Source: an uncultured Collinsella sp. (GTDB lineage Bacteria > Actinomycetota > Coriobacteriia > Coriobacteriales > Coriobacteriaceae). Taken from it: a stretch of DNA of 64,000 nt. Position 1 is the first letter of the stretch. Each line of letters starts with the position of its first letter. The stretch covers positions 27,135 through 91,134 of the forward strand of contig CAUBVH010000007.1 of NCBI GenBank assembly GCA_958439425.1, in the 5' to 3' direction. Both the position numbers and the translations under genes were made by a program. The notes under the pieces were generated by a model. The model worked only from the letters and a program-made list of their open reading frames with translations. It was not told where the DNA came from and searched no databases. This document shows, one piece after another, positions 1 to 8,083 of this stretch.

Positions 1-735
1 TTCCGTCGCGACGCCCACACCTTCAAGCAAATCCCCGGCACCCCCATAGCCTACTGGGCCAGCGACGGGCTGATGGATTCTTTTGTTCTTATGAAGGCTC
101 TTGCGACTTATGGGAGGGCTTCGAAAGGAATCATTACTGGCGACAATGACTATTCGTTGCGCTTGTGGTGGGAATGTGCTGATTCTAAGATCGATTTTAA
201 ATCGTCGTCCTTGTCTGATGCGATGACGGGAGGTAAGGAGTGGTTTCCTTGCAACAAGGGCGGGACTTTCCGAAAGTGGTACGGAAATCATGACTACGTT
301 ATCAATTGGATTAATAACGGTTTAAATGTTTTCCAACACGCCAAAGACACGGGACACCATTCTCAGGATTACGACGATGCATTGAAATTTAAACCCAATA
401 TCACTTGGTCAATCATAGGCTCAGGAGCCCCGTCTTTCCGGTACAGAGAAAAAGAATTGTCTGAACAAAGTGGCACATCTTTTTACCCGAGCAGTGCGTC
501 TGGCTTATTTGTTTTGGCTTGCCTGAACTCTTCTTCTGCGCTTGGTTTTCTTAATCTGCTGTGCCCGACCATGAACATGACTATCGGGGATGTCCTAAAA
601 GTTCCCATTGCAAATTCTGACAATATTGATGTTCAGGAGACTGAGCATGTCTCCGATATATGCGTTAAGTGTTCAAAACGCGACTGGGACTCGTTTGAAA
701 CCTCCTGGGATTTCAAGCGCCATCCGCTGCTGTAG
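1..735 (+). CDS. pglX: BREX methyltransferase PglX, target-recognition part (5' truncated by window, split gene)
   Basis: The frame is open from base 1, so the N-terminal methyltransferase domain lies outside the window. What is visible fits the middle of PglX, the adenine-specific DNA methyltransferase of type 1 BREX systems: the motif FKQIPGTPIAYWASDG marks the entry to the target-recognition region and DWDSFETSWDFKRHPLL marks its end. In the family the chain then continues for several hundred residues, but here a TAG at 733-735 ends it. The missing C-terminal part is encoded at 1897-2865. Bases 1-72 are GC-rich like the chromosome, whereas from about 73 the composition falls to roughly mid-40s GC by eye, which suggests that the recognition part was exchanged. 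PglX normally marks self DNA and is needed for phage exclusion. Whether this split form works, as two chains or not at all, is unknown. Confidence 0.85.
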   Translation, partial: FRRDAHTFKQIPGTPIAYWASDGLMDSFVLMKALATYGRASKGIITGDNDYSLRLWWECADSKIDFKSSSLSDAMTGGKEWFPCNKGGTFRKWYGNHDYVINWINNGLNVFQHAKDTGHHSQDYDDALKFKPNITWSIIGSGAPSFRYREKELSEQSGTSFYPSSASGLFVLACLNSSSALGFLNLLCPTMNMTIGDVLKVPIANSDNIDVQETEHVSDICVKCSKRDWDSFETSWDFKRHPLL

Positions 736-1242
736 GTGAACATTGTGGCCAAATCCTACAAACTCGTCGAAGGGACGAAACGAACTACAGCGGAGTGTGC
801 TGAAAAGTGGAACGCCGATAAACGAGATGTTTCCGCCTGGTGTAGGGCTGATTTGATTTCTGGTGCGGTAAAAGAAACCTCCTTCCCATTCAGGTGGATC
901 ATCCCCTGTGATGCGAAGCGTCCTATAGATGCATACATCATTAGGGAGCTGCTGTGGCAGATTATCGAGCTTGAAAACGAGCGTATTTCCGAAATCGACG
1001 TTTCTGCTTGGGGTATTCCGGCAGTCGATGTTGCTGGGTGCATTCAGTCGTTAAAAGATGCCGATTATTTGGCGTTTTCACAAGAAAGCGTTGGCTTACA
1101 AATAACGAAAAAGGGCCTTGCTTTGATTGGCCGCGGTCGGCATGACAAGGCTTTAAAAGAGACGCCTACGGCGCTGAAGTGGACTGCCGATGCCGTGGGT
1201 ATTATTGCCGGAAGTGCAATAGATCAAATTATCCAAAGATAA
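736..1242 (+). CDS. Helix-turn-helix (excisionase-like) protein inserted inside pglX
   Basis: The GTG start directly follows the TAG of the pglX fragment and is in the same frame, with no clear ribosome binding site, which suggests translation coupling by re-initiation. The 168-residue product has an N-terminal winged-helix or excisionase-like segment (about residues 17-65) with TTAECAEKWNADKRDVSAWC as the first helices and an IIPCDAKRP ending, a pattern typical of small MerR/excisionase-type DNA-binding domains. The middle (about 65-150) ends in a region reading like a second wing (VGLQITKKGLALIGRGRHD). The C-terminus (about 150-168) is weakly hydrophobic. The composition is AT-richer than the flanking genes, so it was probably acquired together with the upstream recognition part. 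The function could be regulation of the BREX genes or cargo of a cassette; I cannot choose between these. Confidence 0.65.
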   Translation: MNIVAKSYKLVEGTKRTTAECAEKWNADKRDVSAWCRADLISGAVKETSFPFRWIIPCDAKRPIDAYIIRELLWQIIELENERISEIDVSAWGIPAVDVAGCIQSLKDADYLAFSQESVGLQITKKGLALIGRGRHDKALKETPTALKWTADAVGIIAGSAIDQIIQR

Positions 1243-1284
1243 GCTGCTTCCGCAAGGAGGCTGTAGTTTCGAAAGGTAATAACC

Positions 1285-1743
1285 ATGTCTAATTGTTGTA
1301 TTTATGAACCTCAAAATTACGACCGACAGGCGGTTGATCGTTTTCTGCGAGGTGAGACTAGGGAAATATGCATTGAGCTGAAGTGCGTTGAGCAGGAAAG
1401 GTCAGAGGACTCTGCGATAGCGGATGCGGTTTTGCAGCTCGATTTAATAATGTGCGGGGAGCCGCACGTGTGCAATGTATCCGCTCATAATACCCCTTAT
1501 TTTGATCCATCTGGTTTAGCGACGCTTTCATTTTTGATTACCGAGAAGACAGTCGGTTCGCAAGATTACCATGCGATTTGTCGCTGTGGGAACGCTCGCG
1601 ATCTGTTGGGGGGATCTCGATTGCTCCTTGTAATTTCGGGAGGGAGCGAATCTCGAGAATGCGCATTTGAGTTTAGTCCAGTTTTGGGAATGTTTGGCAA
1701 ACACGTGTGGCATGAAGTCGATTTGCAAGCTTCCATTGGATAG
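1285..1743 (+). CDS. Hypothetical protein inside the pglX interruption
   Basis: This 152-residue protein is not recognised. The ATG at 1285 is preceded by AAAGGT about 8 bases upstream, and a stronger GGAGG lies further upstream. The product is acidic and rich in Cys (for example CCIY, LKCVEQ, CRCGN), with no membrane segment or signal peptide, and reads as a compact alpha/beta domain. It shares the lower GC of the preceding gene and lies between the two halves of pglX, so it was probably acquired with that cassette. In defence islands, small genes in such a position can be immunity modulators or regulators, but nothing in the sequence proves this here. Confidence 0.55.
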   Translation: MSNCCIYEPQNYDRQAVDRFLRGETREICIELKCVEQERSEDSAIADAVLQLDLIMCGEPHVCNVSAHNTPYFDPSGLATLSFLITEKTVGSQDYHAICRCGNARDLLGGSRLLLVISGGSESRECAFEFSPVLGMFGKHVWHEVDLQASIG

Positions 1744-1773
1744 GAGAGCGATTTCATATCGCGCAACTAAGAC

Positions 1774-1845
1774 GAATCAGCTGCTTTCGAGCGAGAGATG
1801 CACCGGCATCGCGCGGTGCATGGGGCTGAGCTTCGAGCCTGATTC
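1774..1845. repeat. Nested inverted repeat at the right end of the pglX insert
   Basis: GAATCAG at 1774-1780 is matched by CTGATTC at 1839-1845, and TGCACCG at 1799-1805 by CGGTGCA at 1814-1820, so the segment can form a long imperfect cruciform or RNA hairpin. It lies between the last insert gene and the start of the C-terminal pglX part. It could be a weak terminator or the trace of the junction where the insert was joined; no U-tract follows. Confidence 0.5.
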
Positions 1846-1896
1846 CTTCACGGCGACCGATTAATTGAAAGACCATGGGAAACGGAAGGCGGCACA

Positions 1897-2865
1897 ATGA
1901 CAACGCTTTTGGCCGATAAATACGAGGCTCGCAAGGCCGAGGTTAATGCTCGCTTTGAGCAGCTTCGCGCTAACGAGGAAGAGCTCAACCGAATCTTTGC
2001 CAAGATCTACAACATGGAGGGCGAAGTGCCCATCGAGGTCGAGGATAAGTACGTTTCGGTGGCGCGCATTTTCGACACCGCCGATGAGATTCCCGAGAGC
2101 TACAAGGGCAATAAATACGTGCGCACCAAGCGCGACGAGATCACCTCGCTCGTAAGCTACGCCGTGGGCTGCATGTTTGGCCGCTATTCGCTGGACGTGG
2201 ATGGCTTGGTCCTGGCCGATCAGGGTGCCACGGTCGACGACTATCGGGCCAAGATACCCGATCCCGATCACGTGACCTTTATGCCCGATAGCGACAACGT
2301 GCTGCCCATTACCGATGACGAGTACTTTGACGACGACATCGTGCGTTACTTTATCGACTTTGTGCGCACCGTGTACGGCGAGGAGACGCTCGAGCAGAAC
2401 CTGGCCTTTATTGCCGAGGCGATCGGCGGCAAGGGTACCTCGCGGGAGGTAATCCGCGCCTATTTTTTGAAGGACTTCTTTAAGGACCACTGCCAGACCT
2501 ATAAGAAACGCCCCATCTACTGGCTGTTCGACAGTGGCAAAAAGAACGGCTTCAAGTGCCTTGTTTATATGCATCGCTATCAGCCCGACCTGTTGGCTCG
2601 CATCCGCACCGACTATGTGCATGAGCAGCAGGAGCGCTATCGCTCGCAGATCGGCTATGCCAATGACGCCCTTGCCAGTGCCGAGCGCGGCGAGCGCGTG
2701 CGCTTGGATAAGCGCGTAAAAAAGCTCAACGACCAGCTCAAAGAGACCATTGCCTTCGAGGAGAAGCTGCACCACTTGGCAGACCAGATGATTAAGATCG
2801 ACCTGGATGACGGAGTCAAGGTCAACTACGCCAAGTTTCAGGATGTGCTGGCAAAGATCAAGTAA
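1897..2865 (+). CDS. pglX: BREX methyltransferase PglX, C-terminal part of the split gene
   Basis: The 322-residue product matches the C-terminal third of PglX: FEQLRANEEELNRIFAKIY follows the recognition part in intact proteins, then SYAVGCMFGRYSLDVDGL, PITDDEYFDDDIVRYF, GGKGTSREVIRAYFLKDFFK and KRPIYWLFDSGKKNGF. GGAAGG about 10 bases upstream of the ATG offers a ribosome binding site, so it could be made as a separate chain. It is in the same frame as the part ending at 735; removing bases 733-1896 would join the two without a frameshift. The GC content returns to the level of the rest of the island. It lies 23 bases before pglZ in the same operon. It could act as a split subunit together with the upstream chain, or be a remnant. 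Confidence 0.85.
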   Translation: MTTLLADKYEARKAEVNARFEQLRANEEELNRIFAKIYNMEGEVPIEVEDKYVSVARIFDTADEIPESYKGNKYVRTKRDEITSLVSYAVGCMFGRYSLDVDGLVLADQGATVDDYRAKIPDPDHVTFMPDSDNVLPITDDEYFDDDIVRYFIDFVRTVYGEETLEQNLAFIAEAIGGKGTSREVIRAYFLKDFFKDHCQTYKKRPIYWLFDSGKKNGFKCLVYMHRYQPDLLARIRTDYVHEQQERYRSQIGYANDALASAERGERVRLDKRVKKLNDQLKETIAFEEKLHHLADQMIKIDLDDGVKVNYAKFQDVLAKIK

Positions 2866-2888
2866 CTGCAGATACGGTAAGGATATCC

Positions 2889-5597
2889 ATGCCCAAGATC
2901 AATGTAGAAGAACAGCTCAAACTGCGGTTTTTGCAACCGTTGCCCGCATGCATGCCCCGCCGTGTGGTGGTTTGGCACGATGCGGACGGCGAGTTTGCCC
3001 CTGAGTTTGAGCGATTGGCCGCCGAGGGTTTCGACGGCGCGGGGGCCGATGGCGGCGTTATGCCTGCTCACGGGGACTTTGAGCGTCCGGTGCGGTTTGT
3101 TGAGGCTTGCGAGGGCCGCATGTTTGCGGTCAAGAAGCTCATCAACCGCGATGACCTTGCGGGCGATATCTTGCTGTATCGCCGTTGCCCGCGCGGCAGG
3201 CTTGAGGGCGATTGGCTTGCCGATGTCGAGCTGTATGCCGATCAGTTCCAGGCTGACTATCTTTCGCTTTTGGCCGATCAGTTGGGTATCGAGAATATCG
3301 ATGCCGTGCGCGAGAGTCTGCGCGAGCACAAGACGTTCTTTGATGCCAAGACCCGCTGCGCTAAGTTTGCCGCGTGTGTTCCGCATGCCGCGGGCGTATC
3401 CGATATCGAACTCGGCATTCTTACGGTGATATTTGGCGGTAAAGAGCTTGGCGACGCGCGACCCGCGTTTGTGCTGCGCGGCTGTATGACCACGCTGCTG
3501 CGCGAGGGTCCCGGAGCGCTGGCCGAGTTGGCGGACAAGTACTGCGTGCGCGATGTCCTCTCTGCCTTCATCGTGCGTTGCTATGGGTTTGAGGGGCCGC
3601 TGTACGAGCGCGACTCATTGCTTATGCTTTCATCCCATGTGCTCCTTACAGCGGCATCCACCGCGCTTCCCGAGGGAGCGCTCAAGGGACTCGAAAGCTA
3701 TGTGGCTCCCGCCTACGGCCCCTATTGCCTTGAGGCGGTGCGCACGTGGGACCAGACCGCCGATACCCAGGCATCGAGCGAGGATCTATTTGAGATTTGC
3801 CGTTTGGTTGAGGACGCCCGCGGACTCTTTGCACGGTTCGAGACCTTGCCGATCGATGTGCTGGCCTCGCTTGATGTGTTTCCGTGCGTCAATGAGGCCG
3901 TGCTCTCGCAGCTGTTCTGCTCGTTTGCCCAGGGCGCGGACCGTGTTGAGGATGCGCGCGCATTTGCTGCGCGTCGCTGCGACCTAAGCTGGTACCGTCG
4001 TGTCGAGAGCTACTTTGACCTGCTTGCCGCTGTGGCCGATATATGCGCGTTTAGGCAGGCGCACGCGGGCGGCTTCCATCTGGCGCAGCCCCAGCAGGTG
4101 TGGGATGCCTATACGTCCGATTGGTATTCCATGGATGCTGCCTATCGCCATATGTGCACCGCGTATTTGCGGGCGCGCTCCGTCGAGTGCGATACGCTCG
4201 AGGAGCCTGCCCGCGCTGTGGCGGACTGGGCGGAGAATCTCTACAGCAACTGGTTCTTGGCCGACGCCAATGCCTGCTGGGCGACCGCTGCGCAAGGGGA
4301 GTGGGCCGATTGCGGCTACATCGAGGGTCCCGAACGGCAGGATGAGTTCTACTGGCATGTGCTGCCCACCTTTGTGGGCTCTGCCAAAACGACGGTCGTT
4401 ATCGTGAGCGATGCGCTGCGCTATGAGGTGGCCTGCGACGTTGCGGCTCTGCTCGAGCGCGAGCGCGGCGGCAACGTTAAGGTCTCTAGCATGCAGGCGG
4501 TCTTTCCCTCCATTACCGAGGTAGGCATGCCCGCGCTGCTGCCGCATCAGGCGCTTGAGCTTGCAGCGGATGGTTCGTTTGTGCTGGTTGACGGCATGCC
4601 AACTGCGACGACTCCGCAGCGCGAGGCCGTACTTACCCACGTTGAGCCCACGGCCCGCGCTTTGCGCTCGAGCGCATACCTCAACATGGCAGGAACCGAG
4701 CGCAAAGCGCTGCTCAAAGATTCCAAGCTCGTTTATCTCTACCACAACAAGATCGATGCCACGGGCGAGAAGGCAGCTACGCAGGATGACGTTTTCGATG
4801 CCTGCGCGGACACCGTGGAGGAACTTGCCGCGTTGGCGCGCCGCGTGTGCACCGACGCCCCGGGCGCGCGTGTTGTTATAACGGCGGACCACGGCTTTAT
4901 CTACACACGTCGTGAGCTCAACGAGTGCCAGATGCTCGGCAAGCCAGACCTTCCCTTCCTTGACGCTCCTGTCGTGCACGGCAAGCGTCATCTGGTGGTG
5001 CCCAACGAGGCCGTGGCCAAGCTTTCGGAAGAGGCGTACGAGGTGTTTGTTAATGTTGACATGGGACGTTTGGGTGCCGGTTTTGAGGGGTTTGCCCCGC
5101 GCGAGAACGTGCACTTCAAGCGTCCCGGCGGCACTAACAACTACGTCCACGGCGGCATGAGCCTGCAGGAGCTCTGCGTGCCCGTTATCGGTTTTTGGCG
5201 TGCGCGCTCGGGTTCCAAGGACTTTGTCGACACGCGCGCGGCGACGCTGCGCGTACTAAGTGAGGGACGCCGAGTGACCAACTCGCTCTTCTCGGTCAAC
5301 TTGATCCAGGAAGAACCCGCCCAAGGCAAGGTTTTGCCGTGTGAGTACGAGCTGGTGTTTACCGACGCAAGCGGCAACGAGGTGAGCGATACGGTCAAGG
5401 CGCATGCCAACAAGACTTCTGCTAACTCGCAGGAGCGCGTGGTGCATGCCAAGTTTGCGCTGCGTGCAGCGGATGGATTCTCGGCCAAGGGTCCGTACTA
5501 TCTGGTCTGCCGCGAGCGCGAAACGGGCAAGATCGTTTGGCGCGAGACGTACACCATCGCTGTTTCGTTTACCCCTGTTGCTGACTTTGGTTTTTAG
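2889..5597 (+). CDS. pglZ: BREX-1 phosphatase-like protein PglZ
   Basis: This 902-residue protein has the PglZ alkaline-phosphatase-superfamily domain. The metal-binding segment VVIVSDALRYEVACD lies near residue 500 and VVITADHGFIYTRREL near 660, which are the expected positions for the type A PglZ of BREX-1 systems. The N-terminal half holds MPRRVVVWHDADGEF, the conserved start of the family. A C-terminal beta-rich domain follows the phosphatase core. The length is normal for the family. It follows pglX closely and is 2 bases upstream of brxL, so all three are one transcription unit. PglZ is an essential BREX component and interacts with PglX; in this locus pglZ appears intact although pglX is split. 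Confidence 0.95.
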   Translation: MPKINVEEQLKLRFLQPLPACMPRRVVVWHDADGEFAPEFERLAAEGFDGAGADGGVMPAHGDFERPVRFVEACEGRMFAVKKLINRDDLAGDILLYRRCPRGRLEGDWLADVELYADQFQADYLSLLADQLGIENIDAVRESLREHKTFFDAKTRCAKFAACVPHAAGVSDIELGILTVIFGGKELGDARPAFVLRGCMTTLLREGPGALAELADKYCVRDVLSAFIVRCYGFEGPLYERDSLLMLSSHVLLTAASTALPEGALKGLESYVAPAYGPYCLEAVRTWDQTADTQASSEDLFEICRLVEDARGLFARFETLPIDVLASLDVFPCVNEAVLSQLFCSFAQGADRVEDARAFAARRCDLSWYRRVESYFDLLAAVADICAFRQAHAGGFHLAQPQQVWDAYTSDWYSMDAAYRHMCTAYLRARSVECDTLEEPARAVADWAENLYSNWFLADANACWATAAQGEWADCGYIEGPERQDEFYWHVLPTFVGSAKTTVVIVSDALRYEVACDVAALLERERGGNVKVSSMQAVFPSITEVGMPALLPHQALELAADGSFVLVDGMPTATTPQREAVLTHVEPTARALRSSAYLNMAGTERKALLKDSKLVYLYHNKIDATGEKAATQDDVFDACADTVEELAALARRVCTDAPGARVVITADHGFIYTRRELNECQMLGKPDLPFLDAPVVHGKRHLVVPNEAVAKLSEEAYEVFVNVDMGRLGAGFEGFAPRENVHFKRPGGTNNYVHGGMSLQELCVPVIGFWRARSGSKDFVDTRAATLRVLSEGRRVTNSLFSVNLIQEEPAQGKVLPCEYELVFTDASGNEVSDTVKAHANKTSANSQERVVHAKFALRAADGFSAKGPYYLVCRERETGKIVWRETYTIAVSFTPVADFGF

Positions 5598-5599
5598 GA

Positions 5600-7990
5600 G
5601 TGTGCCCTATGTTTGATAGCAATGACGACGATCTGTGGGAAGTTCCCTCGATTGATGTGAATGCGCCGGTGCAGGCTGCGGTGTCTGCGGAGGAGGCCAT
5701 GCCCGCCCCGGAGGCTGAGACTGCTGCAGAGGCCGTGGCTGCCGCGCCTGCCCCGGAGCCGACGGTGGCCGCGGTACCCGATGAGGTTGCGGCGCCCGCC
5801 GAGGACGAGTCCTCGACCGATGGCTATGCCCAGGCCGTGGCCGACGCTCCCGAGGACGACGGTTACGACATGGATGTACTGGACGGTAAGCTGCTCGAGC
5901 ACTTTGGCGGCAAGATCGTGCGCAAGGACCTCACGGCCCTTATGAAGCGTGGCGCCAACGTGCCTACCTTTGTGCTGGAGTACCTGCTGGGCATGTACTG
6001 CTCAACCGACGACGAGGACGCCGTGGCGGAGGGCCTGGGGCGCATCCGCAAGATTCTCACCGATAACTACGTGCGCCCCGACGAGTCCGAGCGCATTAAG
6101 TCCAAGATTCGCGAGCTGGGCCGCTTTACCATCATCGATAAGGTGACGGCCAAGCTCGACGAATACAAAGACATCTACGTGGCGTCGTTTGCCAACCTGA
6201 CCATTGAGCCGTTTGTGATGCCGGCCGAGTACGTGCGCGACTATTCCAAGATTCTCCAGGGAGGTATTTGGTGCATTATGAGCATCGAGTATCGTCGTCC
6301 CATGGAAGAGGAAGACGAGTTTGGCATGGAGGTCTTTGGCGACGATGCGCCGCGCCGCTCCAAGGCCAAGCGCAAAAAGCGCGGGCCCGAGGACTCTCCG
6401 TTTAGCGTGGCGTCGCTCACGCCCATTCAGATGCCCAACCTGGACCTGGATGCCATGATCGAGGAGCGTCAATATTTCTCGCGCGACGAGTGGCTTAACA
6501 TGCTGCTGCGCTCTGCCGGCTATGAGCCCAGCGAGCTTTCGGAGAAGGAGCGCCTGCACTTTATCGAGCGTATGGTGCCGCTGATCGAGCGCAACTACAA
6601 CCTGTGCGAGCTTGGTCCCCGCGGCACCGGCAAGAGCCACATCTACAAAGAGGTCTCGCCCTACGCCATTTTGCTTTCGGGCGGGCAGACCACCACGGCT
6701 AACCTGTTCGGCCGTATGAACTCCATGCGCGCCGATCGCGTGGGCTTGGTGGGCCATTGGGATTGCGTGACGTTCGACGAGGTCGCCGGCATGCGCTTTA
6801 AGGACACCAACGCCGTGCAGATCATGAAGGACTATATGGCGAGTGGCAGCTACGCGCGCGGCCGCGACCAGATTAACGCTGATGCCTCCATGGTCTTTGA
6901 GGGCAACATCAACGACACCGTGCAAAACGTCCTTAAGACCACGCACCTGTTTGATCCGTTCCCGCCGGAGTTTAACAACGATTCGGCCTTTTTCGACCGT
7001 ATCCACTATTACCTGCCGGGCTGGGAGATTCCCAAGATGCGCTCGAGCCTGCTGACCGGGCACTACGGCTTAATCACCGACTGCCTGTCGGAGTTTTGCA
7101 AGGAGATGCGCCGCAAGGACTTTACGCATCATATCGACCGTTACTTCCGCTTTAACAGCGACTTTAACAAGCGCGACGAGATTGCCGTGCGCAAGTCCTT
7201 TAGCGGCCTGGCCAAGCTGCTGTTCCCCGATGAGGCTATGGACAAGGACGACGTCCGCTGGCTGCTGGACTACGCCATCGAGGGCCGTCGTCGCGTAAAG
7301 GAGCAGCTCAAGATTATGGCGGGCGTCGAGTTTATCGATGTCAACCTGGGCTATATGGATGCCGACAATCCGCAGGACGTGCACGTGGTGCGCGTGCCGG
7401 AGCAGTCCGAGGATACGTTGATTCCCGATGGCCCGCTGCTGTCCGGTCACGTGTTTGGCGTGGGCAGGTCGCAGGGCGGCGAGGTTGCCGTGTACAAGCT
7501 GGAGAACAAGGCTGTCGCCGGCGAGTGCAAGTTTAAGCACGAGGGCGTTGCCTTTAACAAGCCGGTGCGCGATACGCTGGAGGCCGCGTTCGACAACTTT
7601 GTGAACCTGGCGAACCGTGTGGCGCCGGGCATGCACATTGGCTCCAAGGACTATCTGCTGTTCTATAACGACCTGCAGAGCAAGGGCCTGTCCGAAGAGG
7701 TCTCTCTTGCCGAGTTTGTGGGCCTGTGCTCCGCGGCGTGCAACCGCCCGGTGATGTCCGCGCTGGCGGTTCCGGGAATCTTGCGCATGTCGGGCTCTAT
7801 GGACGAGATCCGCGGGCTCGAGGACATTATGCGCGTGGCCAAAAACGCCGGCGCCAAGCGCGTGATATTGCCGCTGAGCGCCATCGCGGGCTTGCAGAGC
7901 GTGTCGTCCGAGATTATCTCGGGGTTGAGCCCGGTGTTCTACATGGATGGCGACCCGGTCGATGCCGCGAAGAAGGCGTTGGATCTGTAG
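5600..7990 (+). CDS. brxL: BREX Lon-related AAA+ protein BrxL
   Basis: The 796-residue product is BrxL, the AAA+ ATPase of type 1 BREX systems. An Ala/Glu/Pro-rich acidic extension covers residues about 10-85 and is longer than usual. A helical domain follows (about 90-240), then the ATPase core with Walker A ELGPRGTGKSH near residue 338 and Walker B CVTFDEVAG near 390. The Lon-protease-like C-terminal region (about 600-796) contains the segment VSLAEFVGLCSAACNRPVMSA. RBS AGGAG precedes the ATG, two bases after the pglZ stop. BrxL forms DNA-binding ring complexes and is needed for phage exclusion in several BREX systems. The gene looks intact. Confidence 0.95.
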   Translation: MCPMFDSNDDDLWEVPSIDVNAPVQAAVSAEEAMPAPEAETAAEAVAAAPAPEPTVAAVPDEVAAPAEDESSTDGYAQAVADAPEDDGYDMDVLDGKLLEHFGGKIVRKDLTALMKRGANVPTFVLEYLLGMYCSTDDEDAVAEGLGRIRKILTDNYVRPDESERIKSKIRELGRFTIIDKVTAKLDEYKDIYVASFANLTIEPFVMPAEYVRDYSKILQGGIWCIMSIEYRRPMEEEDEFGMEVFGDDAPRRSKAKRKKRGPEDSPFSVASLTPIQMPNLDLDAMIEERQYFSRDEWLNMLLRSAGYEPSELSEKERLHFIERMVPLIERNYNLCELGPRGTGKSHIYKEVSPYAILLSGGQTTTANLFGRMNSMRADRVGLVGHWDCVTFDEVAGMRFKDTNAVQIMKDYMASGSYARGRDQINADASMVFEGNINDTVQNVLKTTHLFDPFPPEFNNDSAFFDRIHYYLPGWEIPKMRSSLLTGHYGLITDCLSEFCKEMRRKDFTHHIDRYFRFNSDFNKRDEIAVRKSFSGLAKLLFPDEAMDKDDVRWLLDYAIEGRRRVKEQLKIMAGVEFIDVNLGYMDADNPQDVHVVRVPEQSEDTLIPDGPLLSGHVFGVGRSQGGEVAVYKLENKAVAGECKFKHEGVAFNKPVRDTLEAAFDNFVNLANRVAPGMHIGSKDYLLFYNDLQSKGLSEEVSLAEFVGLCSAACNRPVMSALAVPGILRMSGSMDEIRGLEDIMRVAKNAGAKRVILPLSAIAGLQSVSSEIISGLSPVFYMDGDPVDAAKKALDL

Positions 7991-8002
7991 GGGTGCGAGC
8001 GT

Positions 8003-8046
8003 GCGGGCTTGCGTGCGCGAGGCGTTTGATGCGCACGTGAGCCCGC
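8003..8046 (+). other. Stable hairpin between brxL and the next gene
   Basis: GCGGGCTTGCGTGCGC at 8003-8018 pairs with GCGCACGTGAGCCCGC at 8031-8046 with two mismatches and a 12-base loop. There is no U-tract, so it is unlikely to be an intrinsic terminator. In this 93-base gap it could instead set an RNA processing or stability boundary that separates expression of brxL from the downstream gene. Confidence 0.5.
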
Positions 8047-8083
8047 GAGCATGTTGGCGTGCTGCGCGTGAGGAGGCCTTGCC

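Noticed and set aside
1774..1845. Recombination site of an invertible pglX cassette
   Set aside because: The inverted repeat is local and has no partner elsewhere in the window, and no recombinase gene is present, so inversion cannot be supported from this sequence.
1861..2775. Long open frame on the minus strand opposite the C-terminal pglX part
   Set aside because: It is the mirror of a well-supported PglX sequence and has only low-complexity, Val/Leu/Gly-rich composition; such antisense frames are common in high-GC genes. The same holds for those opposite pglZ, argS, rho, suf and other genes.
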